From Pseudoalteromonas rubra (GTDB lineage Bacteria > Pseudomonadota > Gammaproteobacteria > Enterobacterales > Alteromonadaceae): 64,000 nucleotides of DNA. The DNA lies in contig NZ_PNCJ01000008.1 of NCBI RefSeq assembly GCF_005887115.1, positions 124,001 through 188,000 of the forward strand, given 5' to 3'. The translations under genes and the position numbers were made by a program. The notes under the pieces were generated by a model. The model worked only from the letters and a program-made list of their open reading frames with translations. It was not told the origin of the DNA and ran no database searches. Positions 54,615-64,000 of this stretch are shown here, one piece after another. The number at the start of each line of letters is the position of its first letter. Within the stretch, counting starts at the first letter, position 1.

Positions 54615-57206
54615 CTATTGGTTTAAAGCTTTTTCCACTTCCTGAGTGATTTCATCACTCAGGCGCAATGCCCTGAACAGGGTATAGATATTTTCACTGT
54701 GCGTATAATTAAAATTCACAGGTTGTTTTTGCTGTTTGTTCTCACCGGCAATTTTCACAGCCAGGTCCAGCTGTCCGTTCTGAGCCATATTCACATCACA
54801 GCTCAGGGTTTCAATACTTAACTCATCCAGCACACCAAACACAGTTTCCAGCTCTGGGCGCTGAGATTTTAACGCATTAAATGACGCATTATCTTCTACT
54901 TTCAGCATGCTATCTATCTCATTACTGAGAAAACCATCGCGGATCTCAGCCTGACCACCACGCATAAACACAGGTAATCTGCCAGAAATCCTGCCATGCA
55001 GCTCAACCCCTGATTCCCGGCCGGCTTCGGAGATCAACATCAAATCAAGACCACTGGCTGTTACTAAAATCTCCTGATCTTGTTTACTCAGCAAGATCTG
55101 CTCAGCTGCTAACTGACCATCAAAGACCCTGGCACTAAACTCTCGTAATACCGGCAGATTATTATCAGACGTTAGCTGGCCACGCACCTCTGTTAATACC
55201 GGTCCTGAGCGCACTTCTTTAATGCTTAAAGGGGAAGACTCTATGATTAATTCGCCAGCATGCCATTTGCCTTCTACAGGTAAATCCAGCTCAGAGACAT
55301 AATGGTGCTCATACAACAATGCAGCATCATCCACATCAAATCTAAAATCAAATATCTGACGGGTCAACTCGCCGGAAACCTCAGCATTTACCAGACCCTG
55401 CTCAATCTTGAGCTTAGGTACAAACTGACTAGCCAGCGATTGCAATGCACCCAGACCATGCTCGGCCAGAGTCAGCGTAAATGGCATTAACCCGGCTTCC
55501 AGGCGATGTGTAAGCTGCAGCTCAAGATTATCCAAAGTGAGCCGGTGTTCTAATGCCCACTGCTCGGTTCCTGCAACACTCCCTTCGCTTTGCAGCACAA
55601 CATCTCTGAGTACTAATTGCGGATGCGCGAGCAGCTCAATAGCAGAGCTACCTGTTAGCTTGCCTAGCGGCCCCGCAGGTTGCCAGTGACCTGTAAATTC
55701 CAGCTGCTGGCTGAGGCCTTTGCCACGGAACTCATCACGTTTAACTGAACCAATCTGAATGTCTGCTTTCATGGTCGTTTCCAGCTGACCATTGACACCT
55801 CCCTGACTACTCAACGCCAGATTACGTCCCTGAATTGAACCTATCTGATAGCGCTCAGCTTGCGTTTCCAGCTCCCACTGCATCTGTTGAAATGGTCTAT
55901 GTTCTGCCGGTTTATTGTCTGCAGTCATGGCCAATACTGTACTAGTGGACAGGGTGGCTGACAGGTTATCTAATCGCATCTCTTTCAGAGATACTGAATT
56001 GGCCTGCGGCCGTATTGTGGTATTGAATGTCAGCAGCTCAGCAATATTTCCAGCCAATGAGAACTGACCTTGCAAAGCCAGATCCTGCCAATCAAGAGGC
56101 ATTTCTGCCGGTGCCTGAGACACTTCAATTATAGTGGTGCCCGCACTATCGAGCTGCTTGCCAGCCAGTACAAAATCCGCTTGTGCATCGAGCAGATTAA
56201 GTACCTCACTTTTATGCGAGATTCTCAACTTACCGCGTACCCGGTTCTCAGCAGCCTGATAGTCAAGTTCGCTGAGCGTGGCATACGTGACTTCATTCGC
56301 CCCATTCATACGCAATATTGGTAAGTTGACCATGCTTGTATCAAATGTCACAGGCTCAGGCATGCGGATCTGCCACTGCCCGGACCAGAAGGTGTCCAAC
56401 CAGGGCTTTGGCACCTGGGCAAACAGCAAATCACAACCGGATGCATTCACTTTAATCGGAAGCTGACTCAAGTCCAGCTTACCGCTAAGACTGGTAAGAT
56501 CCCAGTGTCCTGAGATAACCCCGTTAACCTGGAGCACTGACTGACACTGAGCCGATGGATAGACCAATAAGCTGTCCAGCTGGATATTCATATTGACAGC
56601 CTGACCATCAAATGTTGATCCGATAGTTCCGGTGAGCTCAGAAACAGCAACCGGGAGTTTTATCTGCTGTAAAAACGTCTGTATAACCGGGCTGGACAAT
56701 CTCAGCTCTGTACGCAATTGTGTATCACTGAGGACAACATCTGCCTCTACATCTCCGCTGACGGCAAAAGCGAAATCCCCTGTCTGCGTTACACTGAGAT
56801 TGAGTGGTTCTGGCAGCAAAGGACTGGATACGGTAAGCGCTTCAACCTCAAAACTAGGCATACCTTCTGGCAAGTCGAGCTCTAAAGGTGCCGGAGAATG
56901 AGCAACCTCAGTCGCATTATCTGTCTGGGTATGCTGATGAGTCACCATCATACTGGCTACCTGAAAATGCTCACCATCAAAGGTGGCGTTACTGACTTCA
57001 ACCGACACCGCTTCACTGCGCCAGCAAAGTCGCTCTACCGCCAGGCGATCCCAGCTGTCTACTGACCAGTCCAAGCACTCAAGTAAGCCCTGCTCTTCAG
57101 TCAGTATTTGCTTGCCAATGGTAAGTGTCAGTGGCACGCGAAAATAATAGACAGTGATCCCTATCGTAAACAGAGCAAATAGCAGAATAAGAAAAAAGCG
57201 CCGCAT
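54615..57206 (-). CDS. ydbH: AsmA-like phospholipid transport protein YdbH
   Basis: A protein of about 863 residues with one N-terminal inner-membrane helix (MRRFFLILLFALFTIGITVYY) and a long, beta-strand-rich periplasmic part of repeated amphipathic pattern, as in AsmA-like bridging proteins (YdbH, with TamB and YhdP, moves phospholipids to the outer membrane). ATG at 57206 is preferred to a TTG at 57275, which would put 23 extra residues before the helix. ynbE and ydbL follow, supporting the call. Confidence 0.88.
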   Translation of the reverse strand: MRRFFLILLFALFTIGITVYYFRVPLTLTIGKQILTEEQGLLECLDWSVDSWDRLAVERLCWRSEAVSVEVSNATFDGEHFQVASMMVTHQHTQTDNATEVAHSPAPLELDLPEGMPSFEVEALTVSSPLLPEPLNLSVTQTGDFAFAVSGDVEADVVLSDTQLRTELRLSSPVIQTFLQQIKLPVAVSELTGTIGSTFDGQAVNMNIQLDSLLVYPSAQCQSVLQVNGVISGHWDLTSLSGKLDLSQLPIKVNASGCDLLFAQVPKPWLDTFWSGQWQIRMPEPVTFDTSMVNLPILRMNGANEVTYATLSELDYQAAENRVRGKLRISHKSEVLNLLDAQADFVLAGKQLDSAGTTIIEVSQAPAEMPLDWQDLALQGQFSLAGNIAELLTFNTTIRPQANSVSLKEMRLDNLSATLSTSTVLAMTADNKPAEHRPFQQMQWELETQAERYQIGSIQGRNLALSSQGGVNGQLETTMKADIQIGSVKRDEFRGKGLSQQLEFTGHWQPAGPLGKLTGSSAIELLAHPQLVLRDVVLQSEGSVAGTEQWALEHRLTLDNLELQLTHRLEAGLMPFTLTLAEHGLGALQSLASQFVPKLKIEQGLVNAEVSGELTRQIFDFRFDVDDAALLYEHHYVSELDLPVEGKWHAGELIIESSPLSIKEVRSGPVLTEVRGQLTSDNNLPVLREFSARVFDGQLAAEQILLSKQDQEILVTASGLDLMLISEAGRESGVELHGRISGRLPVFMRGGQAEIRDGFLSNEIDSMLKVEDNASFNALKSQRPELETVFGVLDELSIETLSCDVNMAQNGQLDLAVKIAGENKQQKQPVNFNYTHSENIYTLFRALRLSDEITQEVEKALNQ

Positions 57207-57341
57207 AGGTACCTGGCAGTTAGTGGAAACAGGCTTAAGTGTAAGGGATCTTGATGGCGATGTAATGTCTGCCAAAGTAAGAAGATGTTAAGCCTGCAAA
57301 AGTCCTTTACAAGTTAGTCATCACTTTGGCCATACCCACTA

Positions 57342-57884
57342 TTATAATTTGCCCTTGCGCTTGAGCTCTTCCAGTCGCTCGCGCTCAGCGAGGATCATTT
57401 TTATCATGTTAACGCGAATATCGGCTTCCTGTTGCTTGTATTCGGACAATTGCTGTTCAAGCACTTCAATTTCATCCACTTTTGAGGCGTCACGATACTG
57501 CTTCAACCCTATATGCTCAATCGCCACTGATTCCTCAGGCGTTTCAGCTTCTGCGTGCTGTTGCACCTGCAAGTGGCGCTGCTGAACGGACTGCATTAAC
57601 TTGTTGATCTGGGACTGTAATTTGCGCATCAAAGCCTGGATCAACTCCATGGCTTTTTCCAGCTCCTCATAATCCTCTTTGAATACCGGGTTGTCTTCTT
57701 TGTATTGTCCCGCCTCTTCATCCAGCTCTTTTGACAGCAACGGGGGGACTGTGTCGACTTCTTCGTCACTGTGTGCTTCTTGGTCTGGGGTAGCAGCAGA
57801 GACTTTGTCGCTGTTATCACGAACCTGTGAATGCGATACGGGTTTACCTACAGACGCGCTGCCTGGGTGGATTTGTATATCCAT
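57342..57884 (-). CDS. Acidic coiled-coil protein of unknown function
   Basis: A 180-residue soluble protein without recognised domains. The first about 55 residues are polar and probably disordered; residues 60-180 are rich in Glu, Gln and Leu with heptad-like spacing (ELEKAMELIQALMRKLQSQI, then EIEVLEQQLSEYKQQEADI), predicting coiled coils. AGGAG precedes the ATG at 57884; an upstream in-frame ATG at 57956 is less likely. It is between ydbH and purL. No function can be assigned. Confidence 0.7.
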   Translation of the reverse strand: MDIQIHPGSASVGKPVSHSQVRDNSDKVSAATPDQEAHSDEEVDTVPPLLSKELDEEAGQYKEDNPVFKEDYEELEKAMELIQALMRKLQSQINKLMQSVQQRHLQVQQHAEAETPEESVAIEHIGLKQYRDASKVDEIEVLEQQLSEYKQQEADIRVNMIKMILAERERLEELKRKGKL

Positions 57885-58043
57885 ACTCACTCCTTGATTG
57901 CCATTATTGGCCTCCTGCATCGCTCTGGCGATTAAGAGAGCCACTAATTCAAACAACTTATCGGTATTTGCACAGAAAACTTAAGGAGAGAAAGTATAAG
58001 GGGCAAATAATACTAAACGATGAACAGGCTGATATTACAGGCA
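57885..58043. other. Intergenic region, no gene seen
   Basis: The first part of a 388-bp gap between the coiled-coil gene and purL. It should hold the promoter of the coiled-coil gene. The rest of the gap is taken by the purL terminator and a two-copy repeat. Confidence 0.5.
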
Positions 58044-58072
58044 ATAAAAAAGGCCACCGAAATGACCTTTTC
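58044..58072 (-). terminator. Terminator downstream of purL
   Basis: On the minus strand AAAAGGTCA-TTTCGG-TGGCCTTTTTTA forms a stem with one mismatch and a T-run. It lies beyond the two repeat copies, about 200 bp past the purL stop. Confidence 0.7.
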
Positions 58073-58085
58073 TTTAAAGTTAGTT

Positions 58086-58266
58086 AAGGCAGTGCAAACT
58101 AATTCGTCCTGAAGCTGCGGCCCAGCTCTTCGTCCCTGAAAAGCGTTCGACTAACTGCGAAACTTCGTTTCGGTTATTAAGGCACTGCATATTGATTCGT
58201 CCTGAAGCGGCGATCCGGCTCGTCATCCAGACTGACGTAAAACACGCTGCGAAACTTCGTTTCGGT
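58086..58266. repeat. Two tandem copies of a ~93-bp repeat unit
   Basis: Copy 1 spans 58086-58174 and copy 2 58179-58266. Both begin AAGGCA-TGCA, share ATTCGTCCTGAAGC and end CTGCGAAACTTCGTTTCGGT, whose CGAAAC-TTC-GTTTCG folds into a hairpin. The middles differ. It lies 7 bp past the purL stop, before its terminator, so it would be part of the purL 3' UTR. It is non-coding, and similar units probably occur elsewhere in the genome. Confidence 0.75.
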
Positions 58267-58272
58267 CGTGTT

Positions 58273-61200
58273 TTACCCAACATTCTTACGTGCGTTACGG
58301 AACATGCGCATCCACGGGCTATCTTCTTTCCACTCATCCGGGTGCCAAGAGTTAGCGACGGCACGGAATACACGCTCTGGGTGTGGCATCATGACTGTTG
58401 CACGGCCATCCATTGACGTAATACCGGTAATCCCTTCTGGTGAACCATTCGGGTTGTTCGGATATTGCGTGGTTGGGTTACCAAAGTTATCAACGTACTG
58501 AACTGCCACTGTGCCAGACTCAAGTGCTGCTTTTACTGCTGCGTCGTTTGCAAACTCAGCGTGACCTTCACCGTGAGATACCGCGATTGGCATACGAGAA
58601 CCAGCCATACCCTGGAAGAATACTGACGGGCTTTCTTGTACTTCAACCAGGCTGAAACGTGCTTCAAAGCGCTCTGACTTGTTGGTTACAAAGCGTGGCC
58701 AGTGTTCAGTGCCCGGGATTAGCTCTTTCAGTGTCGATAGCATCTGACAGCCGTTACACACACCTAAGCTGAACGTGTCTTGACGCTCAAAGAAGGTTTG
58801 GAACTGATCGCGTGCCATGTCATTGAACAGGATTGACTTAGCCCAACCTTCACCCGCGCCCAGTACGTCACCGTAAGAGAAGCCACCACAGGCTACCAGG
58901 CCTTTGAACTGCTCTAGCGTCAGGCGACCTTCAAGGATGTCACTCATGTGCACGTCTACTGCAGCAAAGCCTGCACGGTTAAATGCTGCTGCCATTTCAA
59001 CGTGTGAGTTAACGCCTTGCTCACGTAGAATAGCCATCTTAGGCTTAGCACCGGTTGCAATGTAAGGTGCTGCTACGTCTTCGTTAATGTCAAAGCTTAG
59101 TTTTACGTTCAAACCAGGATCTTTTTCGTCAAACTTGGCATCAAATTCTTGCTTAGCACACTCAGGGTTATCACGCAGTGCCTGCATCTTGTAAGTCGTT
59201 TCAGCCCAGATAGTACGTAGTTCAGTACGTGTATTGGCAAGTACTGCTTCGCCGCCACGGTTGAAGATAACTTTGTCTTCCGTGTTTAGTGCACCGATAG
59301 TGTGGCTGATTGCTGCAAGACCGTTATCAGCTAACACAGCTTCAACTGCTGCAAGGTCGTCGTTGCGAACCTGAATTACCGCACCCAGCTCTTCGTTGTA
59401 AAGCGCTTCGATGTCAGAGCCTGTCAGGCTATCCAGGTTTACTGTCACACCGGTGTGACCTGCGAAGGCCATTTCCGCGACCGTTGTGAATAAACCACCG
59501 TCTGAACGGTCATGGTAAGCAAGTAGCTTCTCGTCAGCTACAAGTGCTTGCATCGCATTGTAGAAACCTTTTAACAGCTCTGGGCTATCAACGTCTGGCG
59601 TCTTATCACCAAGTTGCTTGTAAACCTGTGCAAGGCTTGATGCACCCATACGGTTTTGACCAGCACCTAAATCAACTAGGATTAGGCTTGAGTCACCTTT
59701 ATCTGTACGAAGCTGAGGTGTAACTGTTTTACGAATGTCTTCTACACGGCCAAATGCAGTGATTACTAGAGAAAGAGGAGCTGTAACCGCTTTATCTTCA
59801 CCGTCATCTTGCCATGTTGTCTTCATCGACATTGAATCTTTACCAACTGGGATCGTTAGGCCAAGTGCTGGACATAACTCTTCACCCACAGCTTTAACTG
59901 CTTCGTAAAGACCTGCGTCTTCACCTGGGTGACCCGCTGCTGCCATCCAGTTTGCAGATAGCTTGATGTTCTCAAGACCACCAATGTTTGCGCCAGCAAT
60001 GTTAGTTAACGCTTCTGCTACTGCTAAACGTGCTGATGCACCATAGTTTAGCAGTGCTGCAGGTGTGCGCTCACCCATTGACATGGCTTCACCGTGGTAA
60101 GTATCAAACGCAGCTGCCGTTACAGCACAGTTTGCTACTGGTACCTGCCAAGGGCCAACCATTTGGTCACGTGCCACCAGGCCTGTTACCGTACGGTCAC
60201 CAATGGTGATAAGGAATGTTTTTTCAGCGATAGTTGGTAGACGCAGTAAACGCTTAGCCGCTTCTTCTACGTCGATGCTATCTGTTTTAAGTGCTTCACC
60301 TTCAACTTGTTTTGACTCAACGTCACGGTGCATCTTAGGTGCTTTACCAAGTAGTACTTCAAGTGGAAGGTCTACCGGGTTGTTATCAAAATGGCTATCC
60401 GCAACGGTCAAGTGACGCTCTTCTGTTGCTTCACCGATAACGGCGTATTGTGCGCGCTCACGCTTACAGATTTCTTCAAAACGCGCAAAGTCTTCTGCCG
60501 CTACGGCAAGTACGTAACGTTCTTGTGATTCGTTACACCAGATTTCGTGTGGTGCCATGCCCGGCTCATCGTTCGGGATATTACGTAGTTGGAATTTACC
60601 ACCACGGCCACCGTCATCTACAAGCTCAGGGAATGCGTTTGAAAGACCACCCGCGCCCACATCGTGGATAAACGCAATGGGGTTTTCGTCGCCTAGCTGC
60701 CAGCACTTGTCGATCACTTCCTGACAGCGACGCTCCATTTCCGGGTTTTCACGCTGTACCGAAGCAAAGTCTAAATCTTCGTTTGACTGACCCGATGCCA
60801 TTGATGAGGCTGCACCACCTCCCAAGCCGATGTTCATCGCCGGGCCACCCAGTGCGATCAGCTTAGCGCCTACAGGGATTTCACCTTTTTGAACGTGCTC
60901 AGTACGGATGTTACCTAAACCACCTGCCAGCATGATTGGCTTGTGGTAACCACGTACCTCTTCACCATTGTGGCTGTTCACTTTTTCTTCGTAAGTACGG
61001 AAGTAACCCAGCAGGTTAGGACGGCCAAATTCGTTGTTAAACGCCGCGCCACCCAGTGGACCGTCGATCATGATGTCTAGAGCATCAACAATACGACCTG
61101 GCTTGCCGAAGTTAGTTTCCCACGGCTGCTCAAAACCCGGAATACGCAGGTTAGAGACAGTAAAACCAACAAGACCCGCTTTTGGCTTAGAACCACGACC

Positions 61201-62169
61201 GGTTGCGCCTTCGTCACGAATTTCACCACCAGAACCGGTTGATGCACCTGAGAATGGCGCAATCGCCGTTGGGTGGTTGTGCGTTTCTACCTTCATCAAG
61301 ATTTCAATGTTCTCTTGATTGTAGCTGTACTCACCGTCTTTATTCGGGAAGAAACGACCCGCTTTAGACCCCTTCATGACCGCTGCGTTATCTTTATAGG
61401 CAGACAGAACATTTTCCGGGTGCGTCTCAAAGGTGTTTTTGATCATTTTGAACAGCGACTTAGGCTGCTCTACGCCATCGATTGTCCAATCAGCGTTGAA
61501 GATTTTGTGACGACAGTGTTCTGAGTTCGCCTGTGCGAACATGAATAATTCGATGTCGTTCGGGTTACGACCTAGTTTAGTGAAGTTTTCTACCAGGTAG
61601 TCAATTTCGTCATCCGCTAATGCAAAACCTTGCTCTACGTTTGCAGTAACAAGCGCTTCACGGCCACCGCCAAGGATGTCTACAGATGACATTGGGCGCG
61701 GCTCTTCCACGCGGAATAACTGACCCGCATCTTCCAGTTTGCTATGCACTGACTCAGTCATGCGGTCGTGTAATAGCTTAGCTACCTCAGCTGTCTGCTC
61801 AGCGCTCAGCGCGCCCTCAACATAGTAGGCAATACCACGCTCTACGCGGTGTACTTTATCCAGACCACAGTTATTGGCAATGTCTGTGGCTTTAGAAGCC
61901 CAGGGCGAAATCGTGCCAATGCGCGGCGTCACTAAGATCAGGGTTCCTTCAGGCGCATGTTCGGCAATGGTCGGGCCATACTTTAAAAGCTTGCTCAGCT
62001 TGTCCAGTTCAGACTCAGAAAGTTCCGCTGTCAGATCAGCAAAATGCATGAACTCGGCATACACGCCAGTAACTGGCAATTGCGCATCGTTGCAGCTTTT
62101 AAGGATTTTTTGAACTTTGAAATCAGAAAGTGCAGGTGCACCACGTAGGATCAACATAGGTATTTTCAT
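58273..62169 (-). CDS. purL: Phosphoribosylformylglycinamidine synthase
   Basis: A 1298-residue large-type PurL that converts FGAR to FGAM in purine synthesis using glutamine and ATP. The N-terminal PurS-like part, two PurM-like halves (for instance [20 protein letters not shown] and [13 protein letters not shown]) and a C-terminal glutaminase domain with catalytic cysteine in [11 protein letters not shown] and histidine-glutamate in SHGEGHAEF are all present. ATG at 62157 ([11 protein letters not shown]) is an alternative start closer to the E. coli N-terminus. It is a single-gene unit. Confidence 0.95.
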   Translation of the reverse strand: MKIPMLILRGAPALSDFKVQKILKSCNDAQLPVTGVYAEFMHFADLTAELSESELDKLSKLLKYGPTIAEHAPEGTLILVTPRIGTISPWASKATDIANNCGLDKVHRVERGIAYYVEGALSAEQTAEVAKLLHDRMTESVHSKLEDAGQLFRVEEPRPMSSVDILGGGREALVTANVEQGFALADDEIDYLVENFTKLGRNPNDIELFMFAQANSEHCRHKIFNADWTIDGVEQPKSLFKMIKNTFETHPENVLSAYKDNAAVMKGSKAGRFFPNKDGEYSYNQENIEILMKVETHNHPTAIAPFSGASTGSGGEIRDEGATGRGSKPKAGLVGFTVSNLRIPGFEQPWETNFGKPGRIVDALDIMIDGPLGGAAFNNEFGRPNLLGYFRTYEEKVNSHNGEEVRGYHKPIMLAGGLGNIRTEHVQKGEIPVGAKLIALGGPAMNIGLGGGAASSMASGQSNEDLDFASVQRENPEMERRCQEVIDKCWQLGDENPIAFIHDVGAGGLSNAFPELVDDGGRGGKFQLRNIPNDEPGMAPHEIWCNESQERYVLAVAAEDFARFEEICKRERAQYAVIGEATEERHLTVADSHFDNNPVDLPLEVLLGKAPKMHRDVESKQVEGEALKTDSIDVEEAAKRLLRLPTIAEKTFLITIGDRTVTGLVARDQMVGPWQVPVANCAVTAAAFDTYHGEAMSMGERTPAALLNYGASARLAVAEALTNIAGANIGGLENIKLSANWMAAAGHPGEDAGLYEAVKAVGEELCPALGLTIPVGKDSMSMKTTWQDDGEDKAVTAPLSLVITAFGRVEDIRKTVTPQLRTDKGDSSLILVDLGAGQNRMGASSLAQVYKQLGDKTPDVDSPELLKGFYNAMQALVADEKLLAYHDRSDGGLFTTVAEMAFAGHTGVTVNLDSLTGSDIEALYNEELGAVIQVRNDDLAAVEAVLADNGLAAISHTIGALNTEDKVIFNRGGEAVLANTRTELRTIWAETTYKMQALRDNPECAKQEFDAKFDEKDPGLNVKLSFDINEDVAAPYIATGAKPKMAILREQGVNSHVEMAAAFNRAGFAAVDVHMSDILEGRLTLEQFKGLVACGGFSYGDVLGAGEGWAKSILFNDMARDQFQTFFERQDTFSLGVCNGCQMLSTLKELIPGTEHWPRFVTNKSERFEARFSLVEVQESPSVFFQGMAGSRMPIAVSHGEGHAEFANDAAVKAALESGTVAVQYVDNFGNPTTQYPNNPNGSPEGITGITSMDGRATVMMPHPERVFRAVANSWHPDEWKEDSPWMRMFRNARKNVG

Positions 62170-62340
62170 CCGGGGTTAAGGATTGAACGATATTTTGGGC
62201 CGCCATTATAGTCGATTTGGCCTCCTTATTTAACTCAAATTTAGCAATTATCGAAAAAAAGCCCCTTCACAAAAGGGCCGTTAATTGCGAGCATGGACCC
62301 CTCTGTCACCGACGTTAAACCAAGGAGCCAAAAGTCAGTT

Positions 62341-63729
62341 ATGCGCGTACTTTCCTCTGTGCTGATACTGTGCTGTGTGCTGTTATTGAGCAGCTGCGAA
62401 AAAATGCCTGCCACTCAGTTGCAGCGGATCAAAACGCAGGAAGTGATCCGCATTGGGACTTTGGTTGGGCCCGCGACCTTTTATCAGGGTATTGGCGGTG
62501 AACAGGGGTTTGAATATGAATTGGCAGCGCAGTTTGCTGATGAACTAGGCGTTGAGCTGCAGATGGTGCCTTTTTTCAGTTTGAAAAAGCTGTTTGAACG
62601 CCTGCAAAATGGCGATCTGGACATTGCTGCAGCCGGACTCAGCTATCATCCGCAGCGAGCAGCTCACTTTAGGTTTGGCCCTAGCTATCGGGAGATCAGC
62701 CAAAAATTAGTGTTTAAGCAAGGGAACGCCCGACCACGTAATTTTGCTCAGTTAAACGGCCCCGTTACCGTTTTAGCCGACAGCCACCATGTGCTCTCTT
62801 TACAAACAGCACAGCAGCAATACCCTGAACTTAGCTGGCAGGCGGTCGACGACCGTGATCAGGAAGAACTATTGCAAGGGATCATAGACGGTGATGTTCA
62901 GTATACCGTTGTTGACTCGCACTCTCTGGCACTGTTTCGGCGCTATCATCCCAATGTCAGTATCGCCTTTTCAGTCACTCAGGCCGATCCGGTTGCCTGG
63001 GTGCTGCGTCACGATAAAGACGATTCATTATTTGCGTTACTGCCGCCGTTTTTTGCCAAGATGCAACACTCTGCACAGCTGGCGGCACTTGAAGAAAAGT
63101 ACTTTGGTCATGTCAAACGCTTTAACTATGTCAACACTCTGGCTTTCGTCGAAGCAAGTAAATCCACGCTGCCAAAATATCAGGACTGGTTTATCCAATA
63201 TGCGGAGCAACACCAGCTCGACTGGCGCTTACTGGCCGCATTGAGCTACCAGGAATCCATGTGGAACCCCAGAGCTAAGTCTCCCACAGGCGTGCGTGGG
63301 ATCATGATGCTGACCCAACGTACCGCCAAGCAGGTGGGCGTAACCCACAGACTGAAACCCGAACAAAATATTCGTGGTGGAGCTCGCTATTTGCGTAAGC
63401 TTATTAACCGCATTCCCAAGCAAATCAGTGCACCAGACAGAACCTGGTTCGCACTGGCTGCGTATAACGTTGGGTGGGGTCATGTGAATGATGCTCGTAA
63501 GCTGACCGAACGCCAGGGCGCAGACCCAATGAGCTGGGCCGAGGTGAAAAAACGACTACCACTGCTCACCAAAAAGCGCTACTATCGAAAGACTAAATAT
63601 GGATATGCGCGCGGCGATGTGGCAGTAACTTATGTAGATAATATTCGCCGGTACTACGACGCCCTGATCTGGTTAGACGAAAATGGGGCCCTTCAAGCCA
63701 ATACGGACTCAGAGAAACCCACTCACTGA
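62341..63729 (+). CDS. mltF: Membrane-bound lytic murein transglycosylase F
   Basis: A protein of about 462 residues. A lipoprotein-like signal (MRVLSSVLILCCVLLLSSC) is followed by a solute-binding-protein-like domain (about 30-260, EVIRIGTLVGPATFYQG) and a C-terminal SLT lysozyme-like domain with the catalytic glutamate in AALSYQESMWNP and AAYNVGWGHVNDAR. It cuts glycan strands to 1,6-anhydro products. ATG at 62341 starts the lipoprotein signal; an ATG at 62293 adds 16 polar residues. It is divergent from purL, as in E. coli. Confidence 0.93.
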   Translation: MRVLSSVLILCCVLLLSSCEKMPATQLQRIKTQEVIRIGTLVGPATFYQGIGGEQGFEYELAAQFADELGVELQMVPFFSLKKLFERLQNGDLDIAAAGLSYHPQRAAHFRFGPSYREISQKLVFKQGNARPRNFAQLNGPVTVLADSHHVLSLQTAQQQYPELSWQAVDDRDQEELLQGIIDGDVQYTVVDSHSLALFRRYHPNVSIAFSVTQADPVAWVLRHDKDDSLFALLPPFFAKMQHSAQLAALEEKYFGHVKRFNYVNTLAFVEASKSTLPKYQDWFIQYAEQHQLDWRLLAALSYQESMWNPRAKSPTGVRGIMMLTQRTAKQVGVTHRLKPEQNIRGGARYLRKLINRIPKQISAPDRTWFALAAYNVGWGHVNDARKLTERQGADPMSWAEVKKRLPLLTKKRYYRKTKYGYARGDVAVTYVDNIRRYYDALIWLDENGALQANTDSEKPTH

Positions 63730-63847
63730 TCTGCAAGGCGTCCAGTTAGGTATCCGGTGTGAATTTCAGCGCCTGTCATCAGGCTGACACACTATTACGA
63801 TATAGCTGTCGCGCGTAGTTGTTCTCTCACTCAAAATGGAGGTTACG

Positions 63848-64000
63848 ATGCTAAGAAGACGTCGTACTCATCAATTTAAGCGTAACACGCGCAACACGAG
63901 CCCAAATCGTCGCCGTATTATGCTCCGCAACATTCACCGTAAAATTTTACTGCGCCGCCGTATCTATGCATTGATCCAGATAGCGGCAGACGAAAGAGCG
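63848..64000 (+). CDS. Arginine-rich small protein (runs off the right edge)
   Basis: An open frame of at least 51 codons preceded by GGAGG at ideal spacing, still open at the window end. The visible part begins MLRRRRTHQFKRNTRNTSPN and about one third of its residues are Arg or Lys, with RRRIYALIQIAADE near the edge. Such composition suggests nucleic-acid or ribosome binding, but no family is recognised. It follows mltF by 118 bp. Confidence 0.6.
   Translation, partial: MLRRRRTHQFKRNTRNTSPNRRRIMLRNIHRKILLRRRIYALIQIAADERA

Noticed and set aside
58080-58373. 97-residue open frame over the purL 3' end and the tandem repeat
   Set aside because: It is a by-product of the repeat units (the peptide repeats AASGRI) and overlaps purL in another frame.

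Overview
The window reads as a chromosomal stretch from a marine gammaproteobacterium of the Alteromonadales, most like Pseudoalteromonas. This is inferred from protein content and gene order (FabV-type enoyl reductase, bolA/yajG/ampG, hemJ-pyrB-hemL, a KdkA-type Kdo kinase, glpE-glpG, ydbH-ynbE-ydbL) and from short repeats of a kind common in that group. It is almost entirely core genome. No phage, integron, transposase, CRISPR array, rRNA or tRNA was seen. The fairly balanced base composition would suit one of the higher-GC species of the genus, but the species is not determined.

Layout. 1-5.0 kb: 5' end of fabV, bolA and an AlkB-like dioxygenase on the minus strand; then rlmG, a YajG lipoprotein, a periplasmic cyclophilin and AmpG (muropeptide recycling) on the plus strand. 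5.0-8.8 kb: a small XRE regulator facing a 58-aa membrane protein across an operator-like region, erpA, a CLC-type transporter and hemJ. 8.8-15.7 kb: pyrB, hemL, a chemotaxis receptor and PBP1b. 15.7-20.6 kb: the amtB-glnK nitrogen pair with a likely sigma-54 promoter, a double-receiver diguanylate cyclase and a secreted S10 carboxypeptidase-like enzyme. 20.8-26.7 kb: a tail-anchored protein, fau, rpiA, serA, mdh, argR and a DyP-fold protein that lacks its catalytic residues. 26.9-31.5 kb: an fbpABC-type ferric-iron importer and, in the long gap beyond it, a CsrB-type regulatory RNA with an upstream UvrY/GacA-like site, followed by a MITE-like repeat. 31.5-39.2 kb: a DTW-domain tRNA modification enzyme, GNAT, uppP-folK-folB, plsY, tsaD, DUF416/DUF2007/DUF2721 proteins and an HD-GYP response regulator. 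39.2-45.9 kb: a LysR regulator, ubiC-ubiA, a FliL-like exported protein, glpE-glpG and kbl-tdh. 46.0-54.1 kb: lipopolysaccharide inner-core genes (gmhB, a heptosyltransferase, kdkA, hldE, gmhA, waaA) with a Wzi-like capsule protein among them, then a DUF1415 gene. 54.1-64 kb: ydbL-ynbE-ydbH envelope lipid transport, a coiled-coil protein, a two-copy repeat behind purL, purL, mltF and the start of a very basic small protein.

Functional themes are envelope building and recycling (AmpG, PBP1b, UppP, MltF, LPS core, YdbH), central biosynthesis (pyrimidine, purine, heme, folate, ubiquinone, serine) and signalling (chemotaxis receptor, two c-di-GMP response regulators, CsrB). The observations most worth following are the unannotated CsrB RNA, the DyP homologue with both distal catalytic residues replaced, the XRE/58-aa membrane protein pair with repeated ACCTAAT boxes, the two repeat families and the arginine-rich small gene at the right edge. 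I did not find a clearly new multi-gene system.
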